Assembly: GCA_963920525.1 (NCBI GenBank) | Contig: OY986438.1 | Location: 179,778,888-179,842,887 of the forward strand | Source: Dichetophora obliterata | Taxonomy: Eukaryota > Arthropoda > Insecta > Diptera > Sciomyzidae | Length of the DNA: 64,000 nucleotides | Direction of reading: 5' to 3' | Part shown: piece by piece, positions 11,380-22,744 of the stretch | Layout of the letters: each line of letters starts with the position of its first letter | Numbering within the stretch: position 1 is the first letter of the stretch | Program-made: the position numbers and the translations under genes | Notes under the pieces: generated by a model | Database searches by the model: none | Told to the model about the DNA's origin: nothing | The model's input: the letters and a program-made list of their open reading frames with translations, nothing else

Positions 11380-12098
11380 CATGATTCAATTATTACAGGT
11401 TGTCCATTCGTTTGACAACACCCGTAAATATGAAAGCAAAATTATATTCTCTCTCAAATATAACTGACAACCAGGGTTTTGTGGTCTTCTATGAAAAAAG
11501 TTATGTTTCAGTGTTTTGTTGTGTATTTTTTTTTAAAAAAAGGTAGTTATTCCATATTTTGCTGCTAGCAGGGAAAAAAATAGTGTACATTGCGTTTATA
11601 ATAATTATTGCTTTAATAATTATTTTTTTTGAAAATTGTTTTAAAATTTTGTTGCTAGCCGGTTTTTTTTTCAATTAAAATATAAATCGCGACTATTAAG
11701 TTGTAATTATTAAAATAATAATGCCTTCAACGTGCGGTTTTGGCAAAACAGTTTATTTTGGTGATGAAATTCGAAAATATAATGTGCCAGTGGATCCAAT
11801 AAGCCGTCAGCGGTGGGAAAACATTTTCACAAAAAAATATTGAAATTTGTTTTTTTAAAAACTCACTTAAATTTTCTATCAAAACAAACATGCAGTACAG
11901 AAAGTAGTTGAAAAAGCAGCAGTGAACTGTATCCTTGGGTATTTAGTACTGCGAAAAAGTATGCCATTCCTGCAACTGATTACTTTGATGGCATTACAAA
12001 ATTACTCTTTTGCTCTCTTCTTCAATTTTACGGGTGTATATCTTCATTCTTGAGAGTAAACGTCAAATGAATGGACAACCTATAGTAATTGAATCATG
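11380..12098. mobile_element. Inner hAT-like element with 8-bp duplication ATTATATA
   Basis: The ends are CATGATTCAATTATTACAGG and its near complement, and the similarity extends ~37 bases (GTTGTCCATTC[G/A]TTTGAC). ATTATATA flanks it at 11372-11379 and 12099-12106. It is 719 bp, AT-rich, without a convincing transposase. It is inserted inside the left terminal repeat of a related element, so two members of one group lie nose to tail. Confidence 0.87.
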
Positions 12099-12473
12099 AT
12101 TATATACAAGGTTGAGTAAGCTGAGAGCACATATCTCTCGGCGAATGTCAAAAACAGCTGTTTGGTGTTGTTATCTTTTACTTTGACATTTGCCGATCCA
12201 AATTCCATCCATCCAGCGTTTTCGTTTAAAAATGTCACTGGGCACTTTAAAAAAGGAAACGTTTTCCTTGTTCCAATAGCTTTGGCGAATCGAGTACTTT
12301 TTCGGCATTTTGAGGTAGTAACAAAAACTCAAACCCAAGAATATTGTTAAAAAATTATTTGAAACACAAATTTAATATTAAAATCCAATAGTTTGACTTC
12401 TAGTCAGAAATTTTAATTTGATTGTTTACTTGTCTTTTTTTTTTTGTTTAACTTTGACATTTTGCAATCCAAG

Positions 12474-13046
12474 TTTTGTTCAAGATGTATTTATGACGGT
12501 GGCAGTAGTAGGTGACGTCTATCAAATCGGCACCGTAGCAATGTCAAAATTTAAAAAAAATCGATATTGCCATATTTTGAACAAAAATCCAATGAAAAAT
12601 CCTATGTTTTAATACTTTAGCCTATTGGTTTGAGGAAAAAAACAACGCGTGTTATTTTTATTTTGTAATTTTTTTGTGAAGTGTGCCAATATTGTGATGG
12701 AAAAAAATAGAAAATATGCCAAAAACTGTGCGATCTGCCATAGTACTTGGAGCAAGGAAAACATATGTTTTTGGAATAAAAATATTAATATATGTATACT
12801 AAATAAAATAAAAGGCCACCAATCTACATTGCTTAACTTTATTACTATCTAAAATTTGACTGCTTGTGATGTTCCGTAACATAATCTTCTCTCCCGACTT
12901 CAAAACTCCCACTCAAAGTATTTGTCCCACAAAAAATAAAATAATAGAAAGTGGCATCACTTGCAAAAAAATTTTGACATTGTTACGGTGCCCATTTGAT
13001 AGACGTCACCTACTTCTTCCACCTTCATAAATACATCTTGGTTTTG
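12474..13046. repeat. Internal inverted pair, ~78-bp arms
   Basis: Left arm 12474-12552 and right arm 12969-13046 are inverted copies containing AAGATGTATTTATGA, GTAGGTGACGTCTATCAAAT and CACCGTA. Several mismatches indicate age. It may be a third nested element or part of the outer one; no target duplication was found. Confidence 0.7.
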
Positions 13047-13500
13047 TTGTTATATGAGAACAATTTCATGGTTACTTAACCGTATATAATTGAATCATGG
13101 AGAAGCCTATAATTCAGCAACAAAGGCAGATTAAAAAAAAAGTGGTGCGGACGAAATTTCTTACGTTTTTTCTTCAAATTCGAATGTAATTCGAAATAAA
13201 ATCTGTATAATTTTAATTTTTTTTTTATTTTTATAATTTTTATTTTATATAATTTTTCAAGGCTAATAATAAAAATAACAATCAAATCAAAAAGTTTAAT
13301 TTTATATTTTAGAAAAAAAAATATTTACTTATTTAAAATTAAGATCTTAAATTCTTATGAAAGATGAAAATAGGCAGTAACAGTTGCCAACGGTGTTTGT
13401 TTAATGACGCAGCAAGGCGTTGAGCATTAAACATTCATAATGTTTCTCGTATGGAGCTTGAATTGATTGAAAATTTGGATTGAAAACTTGATTTACTTAA

Positions 13501-13922
13501 GAGTATAAAACAAAAAAAAACACATTTTAAGGGTCCACCTTAGTGCCAAATTCTTACACCATCGATAAATTCGAAAACAGAGACGAGCACATCTGTAAAG
13601 AGTATAAAAGAAAAACATATTTTTAAGGTTTACCCTAGGTCAAAAACTTTTTTAAATTCTAAAATAAGATTCGAAATCAACGACCCCTTAATACTGCCAA
13701 CACATACACAAGGAGTATAATGCAAAAACATAAATTTTTATGATCCACTGTAGTGTCAAAAAACTTTTTGAAATTCTTACATCAGATTCGACATCAGTGA
13801 CTCTTTCATACTGCCAGCACATATACAAAGAGTATAAACAATAAAACACATATTTGGGGTTTACCGTAGTGGCTTAAAAATTTTTTTGAAATTCTTACAT
13901 CAAATTCGAAATCAGCGACGCA
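13501..13922 (+). repeat. Four-copy tandem repeat, ~99-118 bp units
   Basis: Units begin at 13501, 13600, 13713 and 13830 with GAGTATAA and share ATTCTTACATCA[G/A]ATTCGA, CAGCGAC and ACTGCCAGCACATATACA blocks. Units differ by many substitutions and small indels, so the array is old. No coding potential; minisatellite-like. Confidence 0.8.
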
Positions 13923-14586
13923 GAATGCGCTTTTTTAATTTTAGGATGACATTTGGGTTTTTTTTTTTTGTTTGTTTGTTTTTTGTTAAATTTTATAAAA
14001 AAATATTTTCATTTGTAAGATTATAAAACGTATTCTGAATGTGGTATTAAAAACTTGATGTATTGTATGTTTTTTTTTTATTAAATTCGTCAAAGTTTAA
14101 ACTATTTTAACTAAAGTAAGCTCAATAATACCCAAAAAATAAAGTCAAGTTTAAACAATAATAACTTCGAGCACAAGTATATTTCAAGGTTTTGTCTTAA
14201 GGAATTTTTGATGTCTTAATCACCATTGAATTGAAAATAGAAACAATAAAAAATGTTAATAAATAAAAACAGAAAAATTGTTGAAATATGACTGTAAATT
14301 TTCCAAGGAATGAAAATTTAAGTAAAATTTAAGAGAAAATATCTAACTATCATAAAATATCGTACTTCTACCTTTTGTTTCTGTAAAAACCTGCTGCATC
14401 TAGCTGCTATTAAGAAAAATTAAAAATTTGAAAAAGTCTTTAAAACCAACTTTTGCCCTAAAATGCACTGATTTCCAAGACAATTTGTAGGTACTCTTAA
14501 ATTTAAAGAAAAATAGAATAGAATTTATTATTTAACAGAAGTTGTGACCTTATTTTGTATTAGCAACCATTTTTTAAAAAAATTTG
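13923..14586. other. AT-rich stretch, nothing recognised
   Basis: Homopolymer T and TTTG runs at 13953-13985, then AT-rich sequence with no domain-bearing frame or clear repeat. Confidence 0.4.
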
Positions 14587-14594
14587 TAATATAT

Positions 14595-14852
14595 CAAGCG
14601 CGTCGGAAGCGAATTTCATCTGGGGGGGCAGTACAAATGGGGGGGCAGTACAAATGGTGGTGCAAAAAAAGTTCACCAAAATTTCTTCACATGAAACATG
14701 AAGAAGAGAGAAAGAAGAGGAAAATATATACTACAAAAATATTATCGTTGTAAAAAAACTGATATTTTGAATAACTTTTTCTTTTAAATTGTTTATCTAG
14801 CTAAAAAAGTGGGGGGCAACTGCCCCCCTTGCCCCCGCTTCCGACGCCAATG
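14595..14852. mobile_element. hAT MITE with GGCGTCGGAAGC-type ends
   Basis: The right end reads inward CATTGGCGTCGGAAGCGGGG and the left end CAAGCGCGTCGGAAGCG. TAATATAT is present on both sides (14587-14594 and 14853-14860), an 8-bp duplication. C/G-rich subterminal runs (GGGGGGGCAG / CTGCCCCCC) contrast with the AT-rich surroundings. 258 bp, non-coding. Confidence 0.85.
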
Positions 14853-14922
14853 TAATATATTGTTTTATAGGAGATATATCTAAAAATTATCCGATTTGAA
14901 ATATTTTTAGCATGATGTTTAA

Positions 14923-15518
14923 GGGCCGTTTTCTCAATGTCCGGTTAAGCACTAATCGGAACTTTAACTGGCGGTTAGCAAAAAAGCATTTTCTCAATAT
15001 TCGGTTAGGTCTTAAGTGCCGGTTAAGTTAACGGCAAGTTGAGGTTCCGGTTAGTTGCTAATCGGAAGAACAGCTGTGTAGCGTAAAAAATAATTAGATA
15101 TTTTATAATTAAAAATGGATAGAATTTGGAGGATTTCGTTTTTTTCTTACTTGAATTAGATCCAAAATATAAAAAGGACATATGCGCATAGGCGTGATTA
15201 CGTGGAAGAGTAATGCACTTTCTTCATATGCACTGAAGTTCGGCACTCTGTTGCGTTTTTAAATTATTTATTAATTAATCCTTGTAAGATATTTACAACT
15301 TTCACATCAAAAATAAAATAACAAACAAGCATAAACAGCTGATATGCAGTTTCGCGTATTCACAATTGAAAAATTGAAATAGCGTATTCACAATTAATGC
15401 CTTAACCGACACTTACTTAACCGACACTTGGTGAAAACGAAATTGTTTTATTAGTTATCGTACGGTTAGCTAACTCCCGGTTAAGAGCTTTGCTAACCGG
15501 AGATTGCGAAAACGGCCC
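14923..15518. mobile_element. Harbinger-like MITE, TAA duplication
   Basis: The ends are GGGCCGTTTTCTCAATGTCC and, inverted, GGGCCGTTTTCGCAATCTCC. TAA flanks both sides (14920-14922 and 15519-15521), fitting the PIF/Harbinger preference. Inside are several CCGGTTA words in both orientations. A weak frame near 15110-15260 may be a decayed coding remnant but is not assignable. Confidence 0.75.
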
Positions 15519-15521
15519 TAA

Positions 15522-17705
15522 GTGATGTTAAATAACCTAAATTCACTCTTTAAAAACATAAATAAGCAATTTTATGCGGTTTTTTATTAAAGAAAATATG
15601 GTTTGTATGGGAGGTAGGCGATGCAGTTGGCCTAGAATTCTAAATTTTGTGCTGTTACTTAATTTAGGCTAAAACTCATTTGTGCCCAAGCTTTTAAAGT
15701 TTCTGAGATAATGCAAATGTCATCCTAAAATCGAAATAAGCGCCGTGAGTATCGAACTGATACCCCTTACATTAATAGCTCTACACTCTTCCCACCAATT
15801 CAAAAGCCTTCGTTACGCAAAGTGCTTCGCAATGAATGTTTAAGCAAATTAATGAACCTTAAATATTTCTTACGAACTTATAAGAAAATGCTTACTTGCA
15901 AGGTTGCCGTAGCCTACTGGAAGAATACGTGGCCCGTAATCTAATCATTACAATCTAATCATTGTAATCTATGTTGCAGCACATCACAATAATCACTTAA
16001 AAGGATTGTGTGTTGGCTGTCCTACGTATCCTATCCAAATAGCAAATGTAGCAAAAAATTACAAAAAGTTGCTCCTACTTACTACGCGTTGTCATCAGCA
16101 TCGTTAAGTAGGTGCTTTTTTGAGGCATTTTTAATGCATTTCTGTTGACAATTGACAACAAGTGCGTTTTAAGTGGAGATTTCAGTTGCGACTTAAGACA
16201 TGAATGTTCACAGGCGCTTAAACAATTCCTGTTTTAAAAATTTAATTTACGAATGATAAGCGATCCAAACATTTGTACAACTCAATTAGGGACAACTAGT
16301 GATGTCGTTTTTGCTAGAAACTATATTGAAGACATAAGGTACATCTATAATATACGTTTGAACAACATTTACAACAAAACAAAAGTACAACATCAAGGAA
16401 CTATTTCATAGAATGCTTTAAACGACTACGTCTAAGGGTATAAATTTAAAACTTTTTTCGAAAAAGATCAAAAAAGACCTACTAAAATGGCGCTAGAGGT
16501 TTGAAATATTTAACAAAACAATTTTTCATAAAATTTCTCAAAGATCTGAGAAAACAACAACTATCTCAAAGCCATATATTTAATATGTAGTTCGAGTTAA
16601 GTTCGAGTTAAGCTTGAGTTCTGGTAGTAGACTAAGAGGCATAAATTATGTCATAATACATATCTAATACTAAAGTTAAAAAAAATTGGTTCTGCTAAAA
16701 AAAATAAACATAAAGATTTTATTCAATTGAATTTATTCTTGAATAATTCTAGTTTCTCTTCAAGCTATTCGGTATTCATTTTTTAATCCAAATAATAAAA
16801 TCAGAGATTATTTAAATGAATCACAATAGTTTTTATTTAAGTTTAAGCCAATACAAACAATGAAAAAAAAACAAGCCAAAAAACCACAAAATATTAGTTA
16901 TAGTATTAACATTAACACACTTATAATGAATAAAATTTGAATATTATTAATTATTTTGTATCATCGAACCGGGTGATTAGTAATCACATGAATAAAATTA
17001 ATTCCAGACAAATGTGTATCGCATTAATCTACATCGATTTAAATCATTCTTAATTTGCGTCATTTAGTTAAGTGGAATTTAAGCACTGTTGGTTTTTTTT
17101 ACCCCCTTAAAAAAACACTATAGACGCAAGTAAATCAAGTTATTAAAATGCGCGTAATAATTTTGAAACCAGCTAAATGTAGATTTACAATTCATCGAAT
17201 ATCAACAACGAAAATCAGCAAAGATTGCAGAAAATAAGGTGCAACTTTCCAAAAATACTTTCCTTGCTTGATTAAACACATTTGCTGTCTCTTACTATCC
17301 TCGTTAACACTTGTTGATGATGTTATCGTTGTTGTTGTTGTCTGTTATAGGCTTTTTGGGGATTTTTTTTTCTGCAACACATAAAGATGTTTATATTTAT
17401 TTGCCCCCAAACTCAAGCCTCCAAATTTAAGTCCTTAGGTCTGCGAAATCAGAATCAGCTCAAACAAGTATATATAAAAATTTTAAACACCTGAAATAAC
17501 CATAAAGATAAACCTTGCCAAACAAAGGAAAATTTCAAATTTCCATTAAAATACCAGAAAATAAAAAATAACACATTTATTCGATAATCGAATGTTTAAA
17601 AATGGCTATAAATTTTGGTCAATCCCTTAAAAGTTCAACAGTTGTATGTGTGTATTTGTAAAAGTGATCAAAATTTTATTGTTTTTGACAAGCTCAAGCA
17701 GCACT
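15522..17705. other. Gene-poor stretch
   Basis: Mostly AT-rich single-copy-looking DNA. It contains two tRNA-like fragments (15720-15945), a short GTTCGAGTTAA direct repeat at about 16590-16620, and CAACAA/GTTGTT runs at 16370-16400 and 17325-17345. No domain-bearing frame. Confidence 0.4.
15720..15945. repeat. Possible tRNA-derived SINE remnants
   Basis: On the minus strand GTTCGATAC (about 15750-15758) matches the Pol III B-box rule, with a plausible upstream D-arm-like segment. On the plus strand GTTGCCGTAGCCTACTGG (from about 15903) resembles the 5' half of a tRNA with an A box, followed by repeated AATCTAATCATT words. Neither forms a complete cloverleaf, so these are at most SINE or tRNA fragments. 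Confidence 0.2.
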
Positions 17706-17852
17706 TCATGACCACTGCGATGACAATGGTGGTGGTAAACGGGGCCAAAGCCAATACTTGACCGTGCTGTCGTTGCAGATACTTAGCATTTCGGTCACCA
17801 AAATCAATATGCATACTAGTGTGAGTGTGTAGCTGCTTTGGACACACCCCAT
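17706..17852 (-). CDS. Candidate 48-residue secreted or membrane peptide (unrecognised)
   Basis: The frame begins ATGGGGTGTGTCC (start chosen at 17852, context GAAATGG) and encodes MGCVQSSYTLTLVCILILVT, then 28 residues containing KYWLWPRLPPP, ending at TGA 17706. The hydrophobic stretch at residues 9-26 could be a signal peptide or membrane segment. Base composition is markedly less AT-rich than the flanks, which suggests a conserved exon. I do not recognise the family. It could be a small peptide gene, one exon of a spliced gene, or chance. No promoter or splice context was established, so confidence is low. Confidence 0.25.
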   Translation of the reverse strand: MGCVQSSYTLTLVCILILVTEMLSICNDSTVKYWLWPRLPPPLSSQWS

Positions 17853-18461
17853 TTCACCTGCTTTTGAAGCATCAATATTTTTGTTTATATCGGCCTTCAA
17901 TAGTAGTCATGTCAAATTTTTAGCTATGTTGCATCTGACATAATGAATAAACTTCTATTTTTATTGTTGCTGTTTTAATCGACATAGCAGATGGGTCCTT
18001 TGCGGCTCAATCTAATGCAATAGATTCAATGGGTCGGTGCTATGAGTTTTTTAACCTTAACCAAGGTTTCAAAATAAAAGAACTTATGTTATAATAAGTG
18101 TTCGTTCAGACTGTTTGTCTGAATGAAACATTTTTAGATACGTTTTGAGCTTAAGCTGCATGAGAGTGTTTACAATTTCAAATAATTCAAAGAAAAATGG
18201 CTTTATCTAAGCATTTATTAAATTTTCATTACTTTTTTAATCCAACAATAGAGGAGAATAATTATTCATGTTGTTGCCAATGCCTTAAATCAGTTGCATA
18301 ACTCTCAAACTCATATGTATTTCCACCCAATTCATATTACAGATAGAGCTCAACTCTCTATCTCCTTTAACAGGAGAGAAATTATCAATTATTAAACCAG
18401 ATTTAATATCTAATATATAGACCATTATAAACACAGCTATACTCAAATAGATTCTTATCCA
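17853..18461. other. AT-rich stretch, nothing recognised
   Basis: No domain-bearing frame or clear repeat was identified before the mariner end at 18462. Confidence 0.35.
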
Positions 18462-18850
18462 AAGGTCGTTCAAAAAGTCTCCGGTCTAAAAAAAACACAA
18501 ATTTTATAAAAATTTGGTTTTTTTGTTTTTTCCAACATAATCTTCTTTAAGCTCTATACACTTTTGCCAGCGGTGCTCCAATTTCTTAACTCCACTAAAT
18601 AGTGACTGGCGTCTAGGTCTCCAAAATAGTCACTTAGCGCTGGGATGACCTCGTTGTATAACGAAATTATCTTCCTTCCGAGTGAAACTTTTAACATTTG
18701 AAGCAAATTATAGTCACAGATCTGGTGAATAAGTATGGTGATTACTCAACTCGACGTTGCCTTGACGTTTTTTTCCGAAAGCATCGTATTTGCCTTCTTT
18801 AGAGGAGATGCTTTTATTTGTGACATTAAATTGATTGCTTTTTAGATGCA
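18462..18850 (-). pseudogene. Mariner-type transposase, C-terminal fragment 1
   Basis: The minus strand gives, with several stops, PALSDYFGDLDASHYLVEL, then MLEKTKKPNFYKICVFFRPE close to the end. The order (YF.DLD.SH, LE..W, KKTKFYK) matches the C-terminus of insect mariner transposases. The last ~24 bases (GGTCGTTCAAAAAGTCTCCG on the plus strand) look like the 3' inverted terminal repeat. The catalytic core is absent, so this is a dead 3' fragment. Confidence 0.65.
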
Positions 18851-19000
18851 AAAACTCCATCAAAGTAAGATACTATACGAAGAAATTTGATAAGTCAATG
18901 ACTTTCTGAATGCAAGGTATTTTTTACTTAAAAAAAAAATTTTATGGTCTCCTTTTAGATCGATGCATTTAGTCCAGCGTTTTTACAAATTTTTTAATTA
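18851..19000 (-). pseudogene. Mariner-type transposase, C-terminal fragment 2
   Basis: The minus strand reads LDxMHR/KCIDLKGDH-like sequence: frames across 18930-18985 give KRWTKCIDLKGDH, the hallmark mariner C-terminus. A CATTCAGAAAGTCATTGAC end (about 18890-18910) resembles a terminal repeat. It lies directly beside fragment 1 in the same orientation but is a different copy. Confidence 0.6.
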
Positions 19001-19129
19001 CTTACAAATAATAGGTTATATCAAGAGTTTATTTTAAAGACGACCTGTGATTCTGATCGCTGACCGCTGAGTCATTTTTTTCAAGTTTAGAAATAGGAAA
19101 TAGTCGCATCATGATTATGAGAAGATGTT

Positions 19130-21080
19130 ATCAGCAGTCCACAAAAAACTATTGTGGTATTTAACTGAAAAGTGTGTTGTGTTTGCCTTGTCCCGAAAAA
19201 AATATCGAGCTCAGAAAAGCAGCAAATCGCCTGAAAACTGCTTCAAACTCCAAGGCCCAGTGGCGTAAAAAGCGGGCCCGCAGAGCCCGCGTTGCGGGCG
19301 GGCCCAACTAAACCAGGGGCGCCCTTAAGTTCCTTGATGAAAATTATAAATAAAGTGGAGGACCCCGCACAGTATAGAATAAACGGCCAAAAATCTAATA
19401 TATATTCAAGTTGCATTTCTTAAAAATAAAATTTTTCTTGTTATTCAAATTATATTTTTTTTTTTATATCAAAATAAAGTTTAAAATTACTTATGTCTGG
19501 CAACCTTGCTGTTTTTGCTTACATTTTTAAAATATGATGTTAAGTTTATCATAAAAGTAAACACTAAAAGCCGGATACACATTTTTAAATATTCAATTTT
19601 TAAAAAGCTTAGAAAATAATTTTGAGAAAGATTGACTATAAGTTTTTCACAAAAACTTCATTAGACCTGCGTTACACTAAATCAAAAAAAATTCTTGCTA
19701 ATCCGGAAGATAAAATTTTTTTTTATGGTGACCTCCTATTTAGTTAAAATGTTAGATATATTTGATGTATGGCAGCTGATTATTTTTCAAAATTATACTT
19801 ATTTAAAAAAACAAAACAACTCAATTTTTAAAATGTCCTTGCTGTAATCAAAAAAGCTTAAAAATATGAACAATAACGTAGTTAATTTGAGTAGGTAGCA
19901 TTTTCCAAGGTGGAGTTACTAAAATATAATTAATCATCTAAGAAATTTATGTAGAAAATTTCGTAGATTTAAGACAAGACCTAATGAAGTTTCAGACAAA
20001 AATGGAATTCGTTTATATGGGAAGTGGATGTGGCAGAGGTCGGATTTGTGTAACTTTTTCAAGATTTCTTAATTTTGTCTTTTAAGATATTCGTGCCAAT
20101 TTTTATAGCTCTACGATCACTCTTTCTTTTTTTGGCCAAATATTTTGAGCAAAATTCGTCTTTGTTTGGCAAAATTTGATTATGGTCGCAGTCGATTTAG
20201 CCGTTTACTTTCATATTTTCAGCAAGTCAGCTACTGATGTTATTTGAATCAGTCATTTGGTCATATTTTGTGACGTTAGCAAATTCTTTAGTTAACAGGT
20301 AACGTCAAATACAAAACATTTTATCTAAACATCTGAAACTTGTCATTCCACCCATAACAAATTATTGATCCCGTTTATTCAATCATTAAGTTTGTTTACT
20401 TTTTTAAATCATTAATATGTGATGCTTTTTTTACCTGCTTTGTGATAAAATGTTATAAATTTTATTATATTTGATATTATAAAAAGTGTTTCTTACGTTA
20501 TTGCTTTTTTTAAATAATTCTATTAAATAAAATATATACAATAAGATATTTTTAAAATATAACTGTTATAATAAATGATGACCATCATATGACCATTGAA
20601 ATAAAAAAAAGTATCTTTTTGTTTTCTTTTTTGTTTGCTAAGAGATCTCTTGTTTTCTCCTACGCTTCTAGTAACCTAGTATTAACATAGTTTTACTCTA
20701 AAAGTAAAAAGCAGGGCGCTTTTAGAAACCTGCGGGCGGGCGCACAAAATAAAGATACGCTACTGTTAATTCCAAAAGAATTAACCCTTGAGGTCGTCCA
20801 ACATTTCCCGTTTTAACTTTCAGAACCATACTACAAGATCTTCTAGGTCCTAATTCTGATTGGCATTACGATTCAAATTATATTGAATGTGAGACATTTG
20901 TTCGGCATGTGAAAGTAGTTAACGACCTATCGGAACGAGCTGTTAGGCTTATCGAAACTTTGCAATAAGTATTACCAACGATGAAGATCAAAAGTAACAT
21001 TTGATGCAAGTGGTAGAGTATCAACGCAAATGGATACCAGTCTTTAGACATGAAGGAGATATGAAAACCCATTTAATTGT
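19130..21080 (+). pseudogene. Decayed frame of an uncharacterised transposon-associated protein family, split by a hAT element
   Basis: Left of the hAT insert (about 19138-19257) the plus strand encodes VHKKLLWYLTEKCVVFALSR, then SSSEKQQIA and TPRP. To the right (20766-21080) it encodes GRPTFP, YDSNYIECETFVRHVKVVND and LSERAVRLIETLQ, then after a frameshift ITNDEDQK and HLMQVVEYQRKWIP. From memory this order (LWYLTEE.V.FALF ... VVND.AERGV.L ... EDQ...LLQVVE.HR) recurs in many uncharacterised arthropod proteins that look repetitive and element-borne; no name or function is claimed. Several stops and a frameshift make it a pseudogene. The plus-strand continuity across the hAT is the main evidence for one original gene. 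Confidence 0.5.
19258..20765. mobile_element. hAT element with CAGTGGCGTA-type ends
   Basis: The left end CAGTGGCGTAAAAAGCGGGC and the right end, inverted, CAGTAGCGTATCTTTATTTT carry G/C-rich subterminal GCGGGCGGGC blocks. The interior is AT-rich with no clear transposase. It interrupts a decayed reading frame (19130-21080). A clean 8-bp duplication was not identified; degenerate TCCAAGG/TCCAAAA words lie on either side. Confidence 0.65.
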
Positions 21081-21541
21081 TTTTTGTAAAAATTTAATTT
21101 TTATTTTTTTTATGTTGCTTAAATGAATTAATAATTATACATTTTAGTCTTTAATTAGTTTTAGAACGTTTTTTTTTATTTATAATTTCTTCTTGATAGC
21201 GATATTTGGAAATAAATAATATTTATATGGAAAAATAGAAGAAACCTTAGAAAATCAAGTTTTTTCAGATTTATTAATGAAGTTATTGTGGGCGTAGCAA
21301 TAAGCGGACTCCAAAAATTTTAGTAAGTTTATTTACTTGTATTTAGATCGACATTCGTGCCAAGTTTTACGGAATTAACTCAACTCAACTTGTATAGAGA
21401 AAAAGAAATTTCGTTTGTTTTTCTTGAGCACCATTTTATTTTGATCCCATATATTAAAAACACATAAAAAAATTTACAAAAAATTGGACTTTATTCTAAC
21501 TCGTGTCGCGTTGAGATAGAAATTTAAAAAATTATCTTCTA
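21081..21541. other. AT-rich stretch before Helitron B
   Basis: No recognisable coding or repeat signal. Confidence 0.35.
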
Positions 21542-22744
21542 CTAGCAAATACCCGCTGCTTCGCCTGCGATAAAAATATTAAATACCATGTAAAAATTTA
21601 AATCTTAAAATGAAAGTATTTAGTTGTATTAAAACAAATTCAAAATATAAAAATCATTGTGTTTGTTTTGTTTAATTATGCAAAAATGGTATATATATTA
21701 AGAAATTACTTTTTTTTAATTTGAATAACTTATTTTAACGGTAATTGATGACATAAATTTACCTGGCTTTCTTTTTTTTACTTTTGAAAAAGTCCTGCAT
21801 AACAGCGTTATAAAAAATTTGGGTAAAAATTTTTAAAATTTATAATCAAAAATGTAATTTTTTACATATATTCTGAAAAGAAATATATTCTTCTTAAATT
21901 GTTGTAGTTAATCGGCCTTCTTCAGTTATTAATGGTTGTTATTGGTCTTCGGCCAAACAACAATTCTTCTTAAATTTAAAAAAAAACCGTTATAATGACA
22001 TCAAACTTTTGGCAATATCTCAAAAACTATAGACTTTCTCAATGCATAACAATGCATTCTTGTATGGACAGTAGTTGATTAATAAAATTAACGGTAATTT
22101 TCTTTTCTTTTCGGAAATATTTTGTACGGATATTAGGTATGTTTTAAAAAATCCTGTTATTATGACATTAAAATTCTTGCGATATCTCAAAACTATAGAT
22201 TTTCTCAGTATAACTCATAAGCCTCATAATGAGAAAAACAACGATTGAAATTTCATGTTTTGACTTAGCAAGCAAACATTTACAAATCGATTTGCATCCA
22301 ATTTTCTTTGTTTGAAAATTCAATTAAGTAAATTGGAAAAATGAGAAAAGGTTTACCGTTACCTCACCAATGCAATGTTTTATATTGTTTTACAAAACCT
22401 CTAAAATATCCAACTTGTACTAAACAATAGGGCAAGAGTTGCTTTTGTTGTACCAATTTTTTTAATTGCAATTTTTTTAAAATTTTAATTTTCCTTATTT
22501 TTCCATATAACATAATTTACCTGCAAAAATTTTTCTTTTCTGACACAAACAGTTTCTATAATGGGAAACACATACCCCCTACCCCTATGAAAACTAATTT
22601 GCTTAAAATATTGTTATATTTTTTGCAATGTGTTACAGCTTAAAAACTAATTTATGTGAAAAACAATATTCAAATATAGCTTAAAAAATAATTCTGTGTA
22701 AAATATTTCAAATTATTCCAAAGTTATATGCATAAATCTATGTT

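Larger units (their letters stand above)
11363..13099. mobile_element. Outer hAT-like element with 8-bp duplication GAGAAGCC
   Basis: Both termini read inward CATGATTCAATTATATAC, followed by a GGTT[A/G]AGTAA-like block, and GAGAAGCC flanks it at 11355-11362 and 13100-13107. The left terminal repeat is interrupted after 17 bases by a second element of the same terminal type (11380-12098). Without the insert and its duplication the element is about 1.0 kb. A 78-base inverted pair lies inside (12474-12552 and 12969-13046). A short frame near 12690-12780 has C-x2-C residues (NCAICHSTWSKEN) but no assignable domain. Confidence 0.85.

Noticed and set aside
13501..13922. CRISPR-like array
   Set aside because: Units are diverged, over 95 bp long and without unique spacers of constant length; the context is eukaryotic.
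15720..15945. Functional tRNA gene
   Set aside because: Only isolated A-box-like and B-box-like segments; no complete acceptor, D, anticodon and T arms.
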